DNA of 64,000 bases from Vicia villosa (lineage: Eukaryota > Streptophyta > Magnoliopsida > Fabales > Fabaceae): assembly GCF_029867415.1 (NCBI RefSeq), contig NC_081185.1, forward strand, positions 108,048,566 through 108,112,565. Reading direction: 5' to 3'. How positions within the stretch are numbered: the first letter of the stretch is position 1; each line of letters begins with the position of its first letter. The notes beneath the pieces were generated by a model that saw nothing but the letters and a program-made list of their open reading frames with translations, did no database searches and was not told the DNA's origin. A program made the position numbers and the translations under genes. Positions 1-10,027 of the stretch are shown in pieces.

Positions 1-261
1 AGAGGAAAGGTTAGATGAAGAGGAAGCCGAGTCTTGAAGGTCGAAAGATGAGGAAGAAGATGGAGATGATGGAGGACTTTCACCAGGAGGATGAAACACA
101 CGTCTAGAATAGTTTCCAGACAACATTGCTTCGAATGGATTCACCTTGAGAGGATCATAGGTGATTTTGATCTTTTTGGGTTTGGAAGGTGATGTCTCAA
201 CAGCTTTTCTTTTGTTGTTTTGATCATTTTCAATATTTCCTGGGCTTGATGAAGAGTTCAT
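1..261 (-). CDS. N-terminal part of the outer element's ORF3 (cut by window edge)
   Basis: An ATG at 261 opens a frame running off the left edge (about 87 codons visible). It resembles the start of the complete ORF3 at 6621-7808: a Ser-rich start, a Lys/Arg-rich stretch, the shared words ITYDPLKV versus ISYDPLKV, then a Pro/Ser-rich segment. The two copies differ far more here than in gag or pol. Function is unknown. Sireviruses carry a third ORF after pol that is often called env-like, but no signal peptide or membrane segment is visible in this part. The basic cluster could be a nuclear-localisation signal. Confidence 0.6.
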   Translation of the reverse strand, partial: MNSSSSPGNIENDQNNKRKAVETSPSKPKKIKITYDPLKVNPFEAMLSGNYSRRVFHPPGESPPSSPSSSSSFDLQDSASSSSNLSS

Positions 262-732
262 GATGGGTTTGCAGAAAAATGAACAGGTAGGGTTTGATAT
301 GGAAGAGAGAGAGAGAGAGAAAAACTTGATGATGAATGCAAAGAGATAGAGAGAGGTGAGAGGGAAAGAGAAGAGTTTGAAGAGTATTTAAAAAGAAATA
401 AAATGAAACGAATGATGACTAGCATTTAATGTTACGTGACGTGAGGAGAGATAATAAAGACAAATGAGGTGACTAGCACAGTTACCTATGGTCGGCGTCC
501 CATCAACTGCACGCACGTTTATCCATGAATAGTAACGACAGGTTTACCATCCCGAGATAAAAACGTAACAGCTGTTTTGCTTTAAAAGCGGTTCTGAATC
601 AACTTAGACAATGAAACGTTAGTAATAACCGAATCATAATTTCTAAAAGATTTCAATCAGAACTTCTGATATATAAAAAAATAATCCATTTTCATTTCAG
701 AAGTTACTCATACATAAGAACTTCTCATCTTC
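262..732 (-). promoter_or_regulatory. pol-ORF3 spacer of the outer element with promoter-like leader
   Basis: On the minus strand this spacer holds a TATA-like TTTAAATA at 385-392, then about 120 bases of strongly CT-rich leader with a run of CT repeats, then AAACCCTA-type sequence just before the ORF3 ATG at 261. The same order occurs in the inner copy (7809-8262). This looks like the core promoter and 5' UTR of a plant gene rather than a plain retroelement spacer. Promoter activity is an inference. Confidence 0.4.
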
Positions 733-3700
733 TCATTCTGGGCATAAATCCATACTGATGTTCTTCAGAATGAACTTAAACCTATCTTCAGCCAGGGGTT
801 TTGTAAAGATATCAGCCCATTGATGGTCTGTATCAACAAAGTTTAAAGATATAACACCCTTCTGAACATAGTCCCTTATGAAATGATGTTTTATCTCAAT
901 ATGTTTAGCTTTTGAATGAAGAATAGGATTCTTAGATAAACATATAGCAGAAGTATTATCACAGAATATAGGAATGTTACTCTCAAATATCTGATAATCT
1001 TCTAACTGACTCTTCATCCAGAGCATCTGTGTGCTACAACCAGCAGCAGCGACATATTCTGCTTCTGTTGTTGATAGAGCAATAGTTGCTTGCTTCTTGC
1101 TATACCAAGAGATCAAATGACTTCCAAGAAATTGACAACTTCCTGAAGTACTTTTTCTTTCAATTCTGTCTCCAGCATAGTCAGCATCGCAGAATCCTAC
1201 TAAGTTGTATTCTTTAGATTTTCTGTAAACTAAGCCAACATTAGTAGTACCTTTCAGATACCTTAGAATTCTCTTAACAGCAGTTAAATGAGATTCTCTA
1301 GGATCTGATTGGAATCTAGCACACAAACAAACACTGAACAGAATGTCAGGTCTAGAAGCAGTCAAATATAGAAGAGATCCAATCATACCTCTGTATAACT
1401 TCTGATCTACCTTCTTACTTACCTTATCCTTACCTAGGATGCATGTTGGATGCATAGGAGTTTTGGCTTCTTTGCAGTCTAGAAGATTAAACTTCTTCAG
1501 AAGTTCCTTCACATACTTGGTTTGGTGAACATACGTTCCTTCTGATGTTTGATTTATTTGTATTCCGAGGAAATACTTGAGTTCTCCCATCATGCTCATT
1601 TCAAACTCAGCCTGCATAGACTTAGCAAACTCCTTTCCAAGTGTAGCATTAGATGTTCCAAAAATGATATCATCTACATATATTTGACAAATTAAAATAT
1701 CCCTTTTAAAGGTTTTACAAAAGAGAGTAGTGTCCACTTTTCCTCTAGTGAAACCATTATCCAGAAGGAAAGAACTTAAGCGTTCATACCAAGCTCTGGG
1801 AGCCTGTTTCAATCCTTACAATGATTTCTTAAGTTTAAAAACATGATTAGGAGACATAGAGTCTTCAAAACCAGGAGGTTGATGGACATAAACTTCTTCA
1901 TCTATATAACCATTTAAGAAGGCACTCTTGACATCCATCTGATAAAGAGTGATGTTATGTTGAGTGGCAAATGAAATTAATAGACGAATAGATTCTAACC
2001 TGGCCACTGGTGCAAAGGTTTCTGTATAATCAATCCCTTCTTGCTGACTATAACCCTGAGCCACCAGTCTGGCTTTGTTCCTTACCACTTCACCTTTCTC
2101 ACTGAGCTTGTTTCTGAAGACCCATTTTGTACCAATTATATTGAATCCATCTGGTCTAGGAACAAGATCCCAAACATCATTCCTTGTAAACTGATTCAGT
2201 TCTTCTTGCATAGCAATTATCCAGTCTGGATCTTCTAGAGCATGATCAACAGAAGTTGGCTCGATCAAAGATACAAGACCTAATTGACAATCTGCATTGT
2301 TCTTAAGGAATGCTCTTGTTCTGATTGGATCATTCTTCTTTCCAAGAATGACATCTTCTGAATGACCAGAGATGAGTCTGGATGATCTTCTGACAGATGG
2401 TTCTTCAGAAATGCTAAGATCCTCCAGAGAAGCTGATACTTGATCTTCAGATTCTTTGCTTCTGAGAAGCTCTACTTCTGATGCGTTGCTTCTTAGCTCA
2501 ACAACTTCTGATATATCAATATCAAAATCTGCAAAATTATCAAACTGCTTTGGTTTTTCAGAACCAAGCTTATCATCAAACCTGATATTGATTGATTCTT
2601 TTACAATCAATGTTTCAGTATTGTATACTCTGTAGCCTTTTGAGCGTTCAGAATATCCAAGAAGGAAACATTTCTGTGCTTTGGAATCAAACTTACCAAG
2701 ATAATCTTTAGTGTTCAGAATAAAGCATACACATCCAAAAGGATGGAAATATGAAATGTTGGGCTTTCTATTCTTCCACAATTCATAGGGAGTCTTATTT
2801 AGAATAGGTCTGATAGAGATTCTATTCTGAATATAGCATGCAGTGTTTATTGCTTCTGCCCAGAAATGCTTAGCCATATTGGTTTCATTGATCATGGTTC
2901 TGGCCATTTCTTGCAGAGTCCTATTCTTTCGTTCTACAACCCCATTTTGCTGTGGAGTTCTAGGACAAGAGAAATCATGGGCAATACCATTTTCCTTGAA
3001 GAACTCTTCAAAGGATCTGTTCTCAAATTCACCACCATGATCACTTCTAACCTTTATGATTTTACACTCTTTTTCAGATTGAATCTGAATGCAGAACTCA
3101 AAGAACACTGAATGAGTCTCATCCTTGTGTTTTAAGAATTTTACCCATGTCCAGCGGCTATAATCATCTACGATGACTAATCCATATTTCTTCCCTCTGA
3201 CAGATGCTGTTTTGACTGGGCCAAACAGATCAATGTGCAAGAGTTCTAATGGCCTTGAGGTAGAAACAACATTCTTGGACTTGAATGCAGGTTTGGAGAA
3301 CTTGCCCTTCTGACATGCTTCACAAAGAGCATCTGATTTGAATTTCAGATTAGGGAGTCCTCTGACCAGATTCAGTTTGTTAATCTGAGAAATCTTTCTC
3401 AAACTAGCATGACCTAATCTTCTGTGCCAGACCCACTGCTCTTCAGAAACAGACATAAGACAAGTCACCTTCTGACTCATAAGATCTTGCAGATCTGTCT
3501 TATAAATGTTGTTCTTCCTCTTGCCTGTAAATAGGATTGAGCCATCCTTCTGATTTACAGCCTTGCAAGACTCTTGATTAAAGATTATATCATAACCATT
3601 GTCACTCAATTGACTGATAGATAAGAGGTTATGTGTTAATCCTTCTACAAGAAGTACATTAGAAATGGAAGGAGAGTTACCAGACTTTATAGTTCCAGAG

Positions 3701-3867
3701 CCAATTATCTTGCCCTTCTGATCTCCTCCAAACTTGACTTCTCCTCCAGACTTAAGCACCAGGTCTTGGAACATAGACCTTCTTCCTATCATGTGTCGCG
3801 AGCATCCAGAGTCCAGGTACCATGACATGTTGTGCTTTGTCCTTTTTGCAGTCAAGGATATCTGCAA
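733..3867 (-). pseudogene. pol: Outer element pol: protease, integrase, RT, RNase H, one nonsense codon
   Basis: One reading frame covers a copia polyprotein in order. The protease has a DSG site within WYLDSGCSRHM. The integrase has an HHCC zinc finger (WHRRLGH ... CEACQKGK) and a D,D-35-E core (LLHIDLFGP, RSDHGGEF, PQQNGVVERK). RT follows (QMDVKSAFLNG, IYVDDIIFG), then RNase H (CDADYAGD, TTEAEYVAA, AKHIEIKHHF). The frame is interrupted once, by TAA at 1818-1816, where the family has a Tyr codon in SLYGLKQAPRAW. It resumes at once in the same frame and ends with TGA at 735-733. No ATG opens pol: the first codon at 3867 is TTG, so expression must come through gag. The gag frame overlaps pol up to 3752. 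Near-identical to the inner pol where both exist. Confidence 0.93.
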
Positions 3868-4182
3868 TAGGAATAATCTTATCCTTAGGTACCCACATTT
3901 TCTTGGGTCCTTTCTTGTTAGATTTTCTCAAGTTCTGATTGAACTTGGGTTTAACATTGTAAGCAATAGGAGGAACAGCATGATAATTTTTAATGTGAGT
4001 TTCATGATATTTCCTAGGTTGTGTCACATGCTTTTTGGTGTGTGTTATGTGAAAGCTTTGAGCATGTGAAGTGTGCCTAATATCATGAGAGTGGCCATAC
4101 TTGAACTGATCATACAATGGCTTGTATGTGATTTTCATTTCATCAACAGGTTCAAGTTTGTATGGGGTTTCACCCTCAAAAC
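3752..4182 (-). pseudogene. gag: Outer element gag, C-terminal part (separated by inner insertion)
   Basis: This continues the gag frame from 13194 after the nested element. It starts in the duplicated target site 4178-4182 and reads GETPYKLEPVDEMKITY, a basic His-rich segment, and on to a stop at 3754-3752. Its last ~38 codons overlap pol in another frame. The inner copy (9912-11819) has the same tail in one piece, which confirms the join. Confidence 0.9.
4178..4182. repeat. 5-bp target-site duplication, left copy
   Basis: AAAAC flanks the inner element on the left. The identical AAAAC occurs at 13189-13193 just right of its other LTR. Five base pairs is the usual Ty1/copia duplication. Removing one copy with the element restores the gag frame. 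Confidence 0.93.
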
Positions 4183-5464
4183 TGAAGGATAGAAAAACAC
4201 TTAGAAAGGGGGGGATTGAATAAGTGTGACTTTAAATCTTGGACGATAAAAATAAATTGCACAATTATTTTTATCCTGGTTCGCTGTTAACGAAGCTACT
4301 CCAGTCCACCCCCGCAGAGATGATTTACCTCAACTGAGGATTTAATCCACTAATCGCACGGATTACAATGGTTTTCCACTTAGCCGCAACTAAGTCTTCC
4401 AGAGTCTTCTGATCACAACCTGATCACTCCAGGAACAACTGCTTAGTTCACTCCTAAGACTTTTCTAGAGTCTACTGATCAACACGATCACTCTAGGCTT
4501 AGTTCACTCCTAAGACTTTCTGCTCAGCCAACTGCCAAGACTTCCTCTAGAGTATTCTGATCAACCTGATCACTCTAGTTACAAACTGCTCAGCCAACTG
4601 CCAAGACTTCCTAGAGTATACTGATCAACCGATCACTCTAGTTCTTTACAACTTAATGTAATTCTAAGAGTTTACAAATGCTTCTTAAAAGCGATAATCA
4701 CAACTGTGATATTTCTCTTACAGTTTAAGCTTAATCTCACTAAAATATTACAACAGCAATGTAGTGAACTTTGATGAAGATGAAGATTCTGAGTTTAGAT
4801 TTGAACAGCGTTTCAGCAAGTTAATTTGAATTGTCTTTGTTCAGGATCGTTAACCTTGCTTCTCATCAGAACTTCATATTTATAGGCGTTGAGAAGATGA
4901 CCGTTGAATGCATTTAATGCTTTGCGTGTTCCGTACAGCTTTGCATTTAATGTTATACGCTTTTGTCAACTACCTCGAGCCTTGTTCACGCTGTGTCTAC
5001 TGACGTAGCCTTTAGTAGCTTTAACGTTCCTTTTGTCAGTCAGCGTAGCTTGCCACGTGTACTTCCTTCTGATATGATGTTTGTGAATACGACGTTTGAA
5101 TATCATCAGAGTCAAACAGCTTGGTGCATAGCATCTTCTGATCTTCTGACCTTGAAGTGCTTCTGAGCGTGATACCATCTTCTGATCTTCAGTGCTTCTG
5201 ATCTCATGTTCTTCTGATGCTTCCATAGACCCATGTTCTGATTCTGCTTCGACCATCTTCTGATGTCTTGCCAGACCATGTTCTGATGTTGCATGCTGAA
5301 CCATTTGAGACACATCTTCTGAGCGCTGAATTATGCGTACTCTATATATATTTCCTGAAAGGGAAATTGCATTGGATTAGAGTACCATATTATCTTAAGC
5401 AAAATTCATATTATTGTTATCATCAAAACTAAGATAATTGATAAGAACAAATCTTGTTCTAACA
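4183..5464 (-). repeat. 3' LTR of inner Sirevirus
   Basis: The 1282-bp LTR reads TGTTAGAACAAG...CCTTCA on the minus strand. It has a TATA box TATAAATA at 4877-4884, about 580 bp into the LTR. Upstream of it (5110-5330) the heptamer TCAGAAG/ATCAGAA recurs about ten times. Downstream (about 4425-4645) are three to four ~70-bp repeats built round the inverted pair CTAGAGT...ACTCTAG enclosing GATC...GATC. A perfect 11-bp stem (4245-4255 with 4265-4275, loop 9) lies near the LTR's 3' end. Palindrome-rich LTRs are known from Sireviruses. Confidence 0.95.
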
Positions 5465-5479
5465 ATCTCCCCCTTTTTG
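5465..5479 (-). other. Polypurine tract of inner element
   Basis: The minus-strand sequence AAAAAGGGGGAGAT lies directly against the 3' LTR start (TGTTAGAAC at 5464). This is the usual place and composition of the plus-strand primer for copia reverse transcription. Confidence 0.9.
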
Positions 5480-6620
5480 ATGATGACAAAAACATATATA
5501 AATGATATGAATTTGCGATCAGAAAGAGTAGACGGCAAAAGACAAATTACACAGCTCTAGCATAAGCATATGAATATGTCTCCCCCTGAGATTAACAATC
5601 TCCCCCTGAGATAAATAATCTCCCCCTGAAATAAATACTCGAAGAACTTTAATAAAAGACTTCCCTGATTATTTCGGTAGAGACGATCATATAAGCTTCT
5701 GCCTTCAGAGAATTCATAGCTTCTGACTTCTGCTTCCATTGGACAGCTTCAGAACTTGAATTTCTTTGATCTTCAGAACATTCACAGCTTCTGACTTCTG
5801 CTTCCATTCAGGACAGCTTCAGAACTTGAATTTCTTTGATCTTCAGAACATTCACAGCTTCTGATTTCTGCTTCCCTCGGATAGCTTCAGAACTTTGAAT
5901 GTCTACCAACATCACTTCATGCTAGATTTGTATCAGAACATTGTTGAATGTACCAGAGCATCATCTGAGCATCTCTACATCCTGAAATGTTACAGAACAA
6001 AAACTAAACGACAAAAGTCAGCATGAACGAGTTAGAACATAAAATGTATATTCAAATACATGATATGTATCAGAGCCAAATGTATCAGAGCATTTAGGCT
6101 AAAAACGTGTATCAGAGCAAATAATGTATCAGAGCCATAACATTATATGTATCAGAGCAAATAGAATTTTGTCATAACAGGATAGACAATGATATTCAAA
6201 TTCTATTATCAGTGCTTCTGATTCATTCTTCTTTCTTGCTTCTGATTTCTGAAGCTTGATAGCACTCAGCTTGCTTCAGTTTCCATGGTTTTGCTTCTAG
6301 TGTTTGCTTTGAAGATTTTCTTCACTTCTCTGTACCTGCAAAACACTTAAACCATATAGAACTTGCAGTTCTTGTTAGTGAATGTGTGGGAGAATTTACC
6401 CAGCAACTGATAGATTTAATCAAATCATTTATCATTTATCTTCTCCCCCTTTTTGTCATAACATCAAAAAGAATATTTAAAAAGATTCAGATGCATAAGA
6501 CAAATAGAAACACTGGAATGTGAAACAAAGAAACTTTTTCATTGATAAGCAAAAGAGGATTACAAGAAGAATGCAGGAAAACAGATGCAACAAGGAAAGG
6601 AAACTACAAAGACCAAAAGA
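5480..6620 (-). repeat. 3' non-coding region of inner element: iterated polypurine tracts and tandem repeats
   Basis: No gene. Further copies of the purine tract GGGGGAGA lie at about 5579-5640 (three, spaced 20 bp, each CAGGGGGAGA) and at 6440-6460 (AAAAAGGGGGAGAAG, about 160 bp past the ORF3 stop). Iterated PPTs are a known Sirevirus mark. At 5725-5895 a ~65-bp unit is repeated nearly three times. At 6064-6168 the plus-strand 11-mer TGTATCAGAGC occurs five times; it is close to the PBS word TGGTATCAGAGC but on the opposite strand to the element's sense. Confidence 0.8.
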
Positions 6621-7808
6621 CTAAGATCCTAGCCTACGCAAAATCCGCGCCAGAACATCATGAATCCCGTCAGTGCTTGTAGCTTGCCTTGTCATGAAGG
6701 AACGAAACTCAGCATTGGCTGCTTCTTGCGCGTCCAAACGAGAAGCCAGCATAGCTTGATTCTGATGAAGAGTTTCCAAGGTCTCCATCAGAGCTGAGGT
6801 TTCACCAGAAGAAGAAGCACCAGTATTTCTGCCCAGAGGGACAGCAATCTCAGCAGGGTGATCTTCAGCTTGTGCATCTCCCATTTCCTCATCTGAGTCT
6901 GACTCAGAAGGAGCCTTAGCATATTCTGGTTCAGGCAGCTCAGAAGTTCCATCTTCCAATGCTTGAAGAATAGCTGCTAGGTTTGTTGGAGGAGTAGGAC
7001 CAGCAACTTCAGCACGATAAACCACTACTGGAAAGACCATGTGAGGTGCTTTTTCAGAAGGGTTCATTCTGAACCAGTTGAACAGCCACTGAAAATCTCC
7101 AGTCAGCACAGGAAACCAGAGCACAGAAGACCGGGGTTTCCACACCACGATATCTCTGCAGAGATTTTCTTCTTCCAACTCATCTGCAGGTATCTTCTCT
7201 TCAAGAACGCTTCTGTTCCTGATGAGACAGTGATGGCTGCTCTCACCAACTTCCAACCGGAGACCACGAACACCAGGAGCTTCAGACATAATCCTTCTCT
7301 GAGTGTCTGTAGCCTTATCCAGAAAGTCCTGACGAAAGGTATTCCAGAGGTTGTTTGAAGCATACTCATCCAGATGATTAAGGTGAGCAGCACCTAGAAT
7401 CTCCAACCAGCCATTTACATCAGCATGTAAAAGCTCCAGATATGTTTGAGAGGTAGGGGTTGGAGGGTTGACAGTGAATCTTGAGTCGGGAAGAACAACA
7501 CTATAGGGATTAGGTGTTCTGGTGGGAAAAGGGTATGAGAGGGATGAAGAAATATCTGATGGAAGGGTTAAAGGAGAGGAGATATCAGATGGTGAAGAAG
7601 GTGGTTCCGAGAGGATGAATGAGGAGGAAGAGGTGGTGGAGGTCTTTGAGGAGGGAGGTGATTGACGGGAATCGTCAAAGGGTTGATATACTTTGAGAGG
7701 GTCATAGGAGATCCTAACTCTTTTAGGTTTGGTTTCTGGTTCAGCAGATGCCTTTCTCTTTTGTTTCCTATCATTGTCTTGATTCCCAGAGCTTGACGAT
7801 GGATTCAT
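6621..7808 (-). CDS. Sirevirus ORF3, intact 395-residue protein of unknown role
   Basis: The frame is uninterrupted from ATG 7808 to a stop at 6621. The N-terminus (1-130) is Ser/Pro-rich and disordered, with a basic cluster around residues 15-32 (KQKRKAS...KPKRVRI) that could be a nuclear-localisation signal. A folded-looking middle (about 130-290) has Trp-rich words such as DVNGWLEILGA, NNLWNTFRQDF and WLFNWFRM. An acidic linker follows, then a helical, coiled-coil-like C-terminus (about 340-395, METLETLHQNQAMLASRL...). No signal peptide, membrane segment or zinc knuckle is visible, so a classical envelope role is not supported. It may belong to the 'putative plant transposon protein' group; I recognise the style, not a definite family. 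It has its own promoter-like leader and lies 160 bp before a PPT copy. Confidence 0.75.
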   Translation of the reverse strand: MNPSSSSGNQDNDRKQKRKASAEPETKPKRVRISYDPLKVYQPFDDSRQSPPSSKTSTTSSSSFILSEPPSSPSDISSPLTLPSDISSSLSYPFPTRTPNPYSVVLPDSRFTVNPPTPTSQTYLELLHADVNGWLEILGAAHLNHLDEYASNNLWNTFRQDFLDKATDTQRRIMSEAPGVRGLRLEVGESSHHCLIRNRSVLEEKIPADELEEENLCRDIVVWKPRSSVLWFPVLTGDFQWLFNWFRMNPSEKAPHMVFPVVVYRAEVAGPTPPTNLAAILQALEDGTSELPEPEYAKAPSESDSDEEMGDAQAEDHPAEIAVPLGRNTGASSSGETSALMETLETLHQNQAMLASRLDAQEAANAEFRSFMTRQATSTDGIHDVLARILRRLGS

Positions 7809-8260
7809 GATGAACTTTCAGATAATGGAAACTGCTAGGGTTTATGATATGAAAAGAGAGAGATGAAAAAGAAACCGAATGCAGAGAGAGAGAAATATGA
7901 GAGGGAAAAGAAACGATTGAAGAGAATATATAAAACAAACTGAAAGAGAGTAAATGATGAAAAGCATTTAATGTTACGTGACATGAGGAGAGATAATAAT
8001 GACAAAAGACGTGATTTGCACAGTTACCTAAGTAGACGTCCCCTCAACTGCACGCACGCTTGTCCAGGAATAGTGAACACGTGTTTACCATCTGGATAGC
8101 CAGTTACAGCTGTTTTGCTTTTAGAGAGATTCTGAATCAACTTAGACACTGAAACGTTAGTAATAACTGAATCACAATTTCTAATTGATTTCTATCAGAA
8201 CTTCTTAAAAAATTTCATATCAAAGGATACTCATACGTAAGAATTTCTCATCTTCTCATT
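7809..8260 (-). promoter_or_regulatory. Promoter-like leader before ORF3 (inner element)
   Basis: Reading towards the ORF3 ATG at 7808, the minus strand shows a TATATA core at 7932-7927, then about 90 bases of CT-rich leader with repeated CTCTCTCT, then AAACCCTAG about 20 bases before the ATG. ACGT-core words (TTACGTGACATG on the plus strand, about 7973-7985) lie about 50 bp farther upstream. This order is typical of plant nuclear genes. The outer copy keeps it at about 80 percent identity by eye. Transcription from here is inferred, not shown. Confidence 0.45.
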
Positions 8261-8263
8261 CTG
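8261..8263. other. Deletion junction in inner pol (3-bp microhomology)
   Basis: Compared with the outer copy, sequence jumps from the equivalent of 740 to that of 2105. The shared CTG (738-740 and 2102-2104 in the outer copy) appears once here. About 1364 bp is lost, removing most of RT, all RNase H and the pol stop. Short shared ends suggest microhomology-mediated joining or template switching during reverse transcription. Confidence 0.85.
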
Positions 8264-8314
8264 AGCTTGTTTCTGAAGACCCATTTTGTACCAATTATAT
8301 TGAATCCATCTGGT

Positions 8315-10027
8315 CTAGGAATCAAGATCCCAAACATCATTCCTTGTAAACTGATTCAGTTCTTCTTGCATAGCAATTATCCAGTCTGGATCTTCTAGAG
8401 CATGATCAACAGAAGTTGGTTCGATCAAGGATACAAGACCTAATTGACAATCTGCATTGTTCTTAAGGAATGCTCTTGTTCTGATTGGATCATCCTTCTT
8501 TCCAAGAATGACATCTTCTGAATGACCAGAGATGAGTCTGGATGATCTTCTGACAGATGGTTCTTCATATATGCTTAGATCCTCCAGAGAAGCTGATACT
8601 TGGTCTTCAGATTCTTTGCTTCTGAGAAGCTCTGCTTCTGATGCGTTGCTTCTTGGCTCAACAACTTCTGATATGTCAATATCATAACCTGCAAAATTAT
8701 CAAACTGCTTTGGTTTTTCAGAACCAAGCTTATCATCAAACCTGATATTGATTGATTCTTCTACAACCAATGTTTCAGTATTGTATACTCTGTAGCCTTT
8801 TGAGCGTTCAGAATATCCAAGAAGGAAACATTTTTGAGCTTTGGAATCAAACTTACCAAGATGATCTTTAGTGTTCAGAATAAAGCATACACATCCAAAA
8901 GGATGGAAATATGAAATGTTGGGCTTTCTATTCTTCCACAATTCATAGGGAGTCTTATTTAGAATAGGTCTGATAGAGATTCTATTCTGAATATAGCATG
9001 CAGTGTTTATTGCTTCTGCCCAGAAATGCTTAGCCATATTGGTTTCATTGATCATGGTTCTGGCCATTTCTTGCAGAGTCCTATTCTTTCGTTCCACAAC
9101 CCCATTTTGCTGTGGAGTTCTAGGACAAGAGAAATCATGGGCAATACCATTTTCTTTGAAGAATTCTTCAAAGGATCTGTTCTCAATTTCACCACCATGA
9201 TCACTTCTGACCTTTATGATTTTACACTCTTTTTCAGATTGAATCTGAATGCAGAAATCAAAGAACACTGAATGAGTCTCATCCTTGTGTTTTAAGAATT
9301 TTACCCATGTCCAGCGACTATAATCATCTACGATGACTAAACCATATTTCTTTCCTCTGACAGATGCTGTTTTGACTGGGCCAAACAGATCAATGTGCAA
9401 GAGTTCTAATGGCCTTGAGGTAGAAACAACATTCTTAGACTTGAATGCAGGTTTGGAGAACTTGCCCTTCTGACATGCTTCACAAAGAGCATCTGATTTG
9501 AATTTCAGATTAGGGAGTCCTCTGACCAGATTCAGTTTGTTAATCTGAGAGATCTTTCTCAAACTAGCATGACCTAATCTCCTGTGCCAGACCCACTGCT
9601 CTTCAGAAACAGACATAAGACAAGTCACCTTCTGACTCATAAGATCTTGCAGATCTGTCTTATAAATGTTGTTCTTCCTCTTGCCTGTAAATAGGATTGA
9701 GCCATCCTTCTGATTTACAGCCTTGCAAGACTCTTGATTAAAGATTATATCATAACCATTGTCACTCAATTGACTGATAGATAAGAGGTTATGTGTTAAT
9801 CCTTCTACAAGAAGTACATTAGAGATGGAAGGAGAGTTACCGGACTTTATAGTTCCAGAGCCAATTATCTTGCCCTTCTGATCTCCTCCAAACTTGACTT
9901 CTCCTCCAGACTTAAGCACCAGGTCTTGGAACATAGACCTTCTTCCTGTCATGTGTCGCGAGCATCCAGAGTCCAGATACCATGACATGTTGTGCCTTGT
10001 CCTTTTTGCAGTCAAGGATATCTGCAA
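8315..10027 (-). pseudogene. pol: Inner element pol fragment: protease and integrase, RT lost
   Basis: The frame covers protease (WYLDSGCSRHMTG) and the full integrase with its HHCC finger and D,D-35-E core. It ends early at DVWDLDS because of one extra base near 8322 (GATCTTGATTCC where the outer copy has GATCTTGTTCC). About 55 bases later the deletion junction removes RT and RNase H. As in the outer copy the frame has no ATG start (TTG at 10027) and overlaps gag by about 115 bases in a different frame. It could supply protease and integrase only if reached by a frame change from gag; RT must come from elsewhere. Confidence 0.93.

Noticed and set aside
4966..5315. Overlapping frames inside the LTRs (also at 12690-13039 and 15533-15835)
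   Set aside because: They arise from the iterated TCAGAAG repeats, start within U3 and differ in reading between LTR copies.
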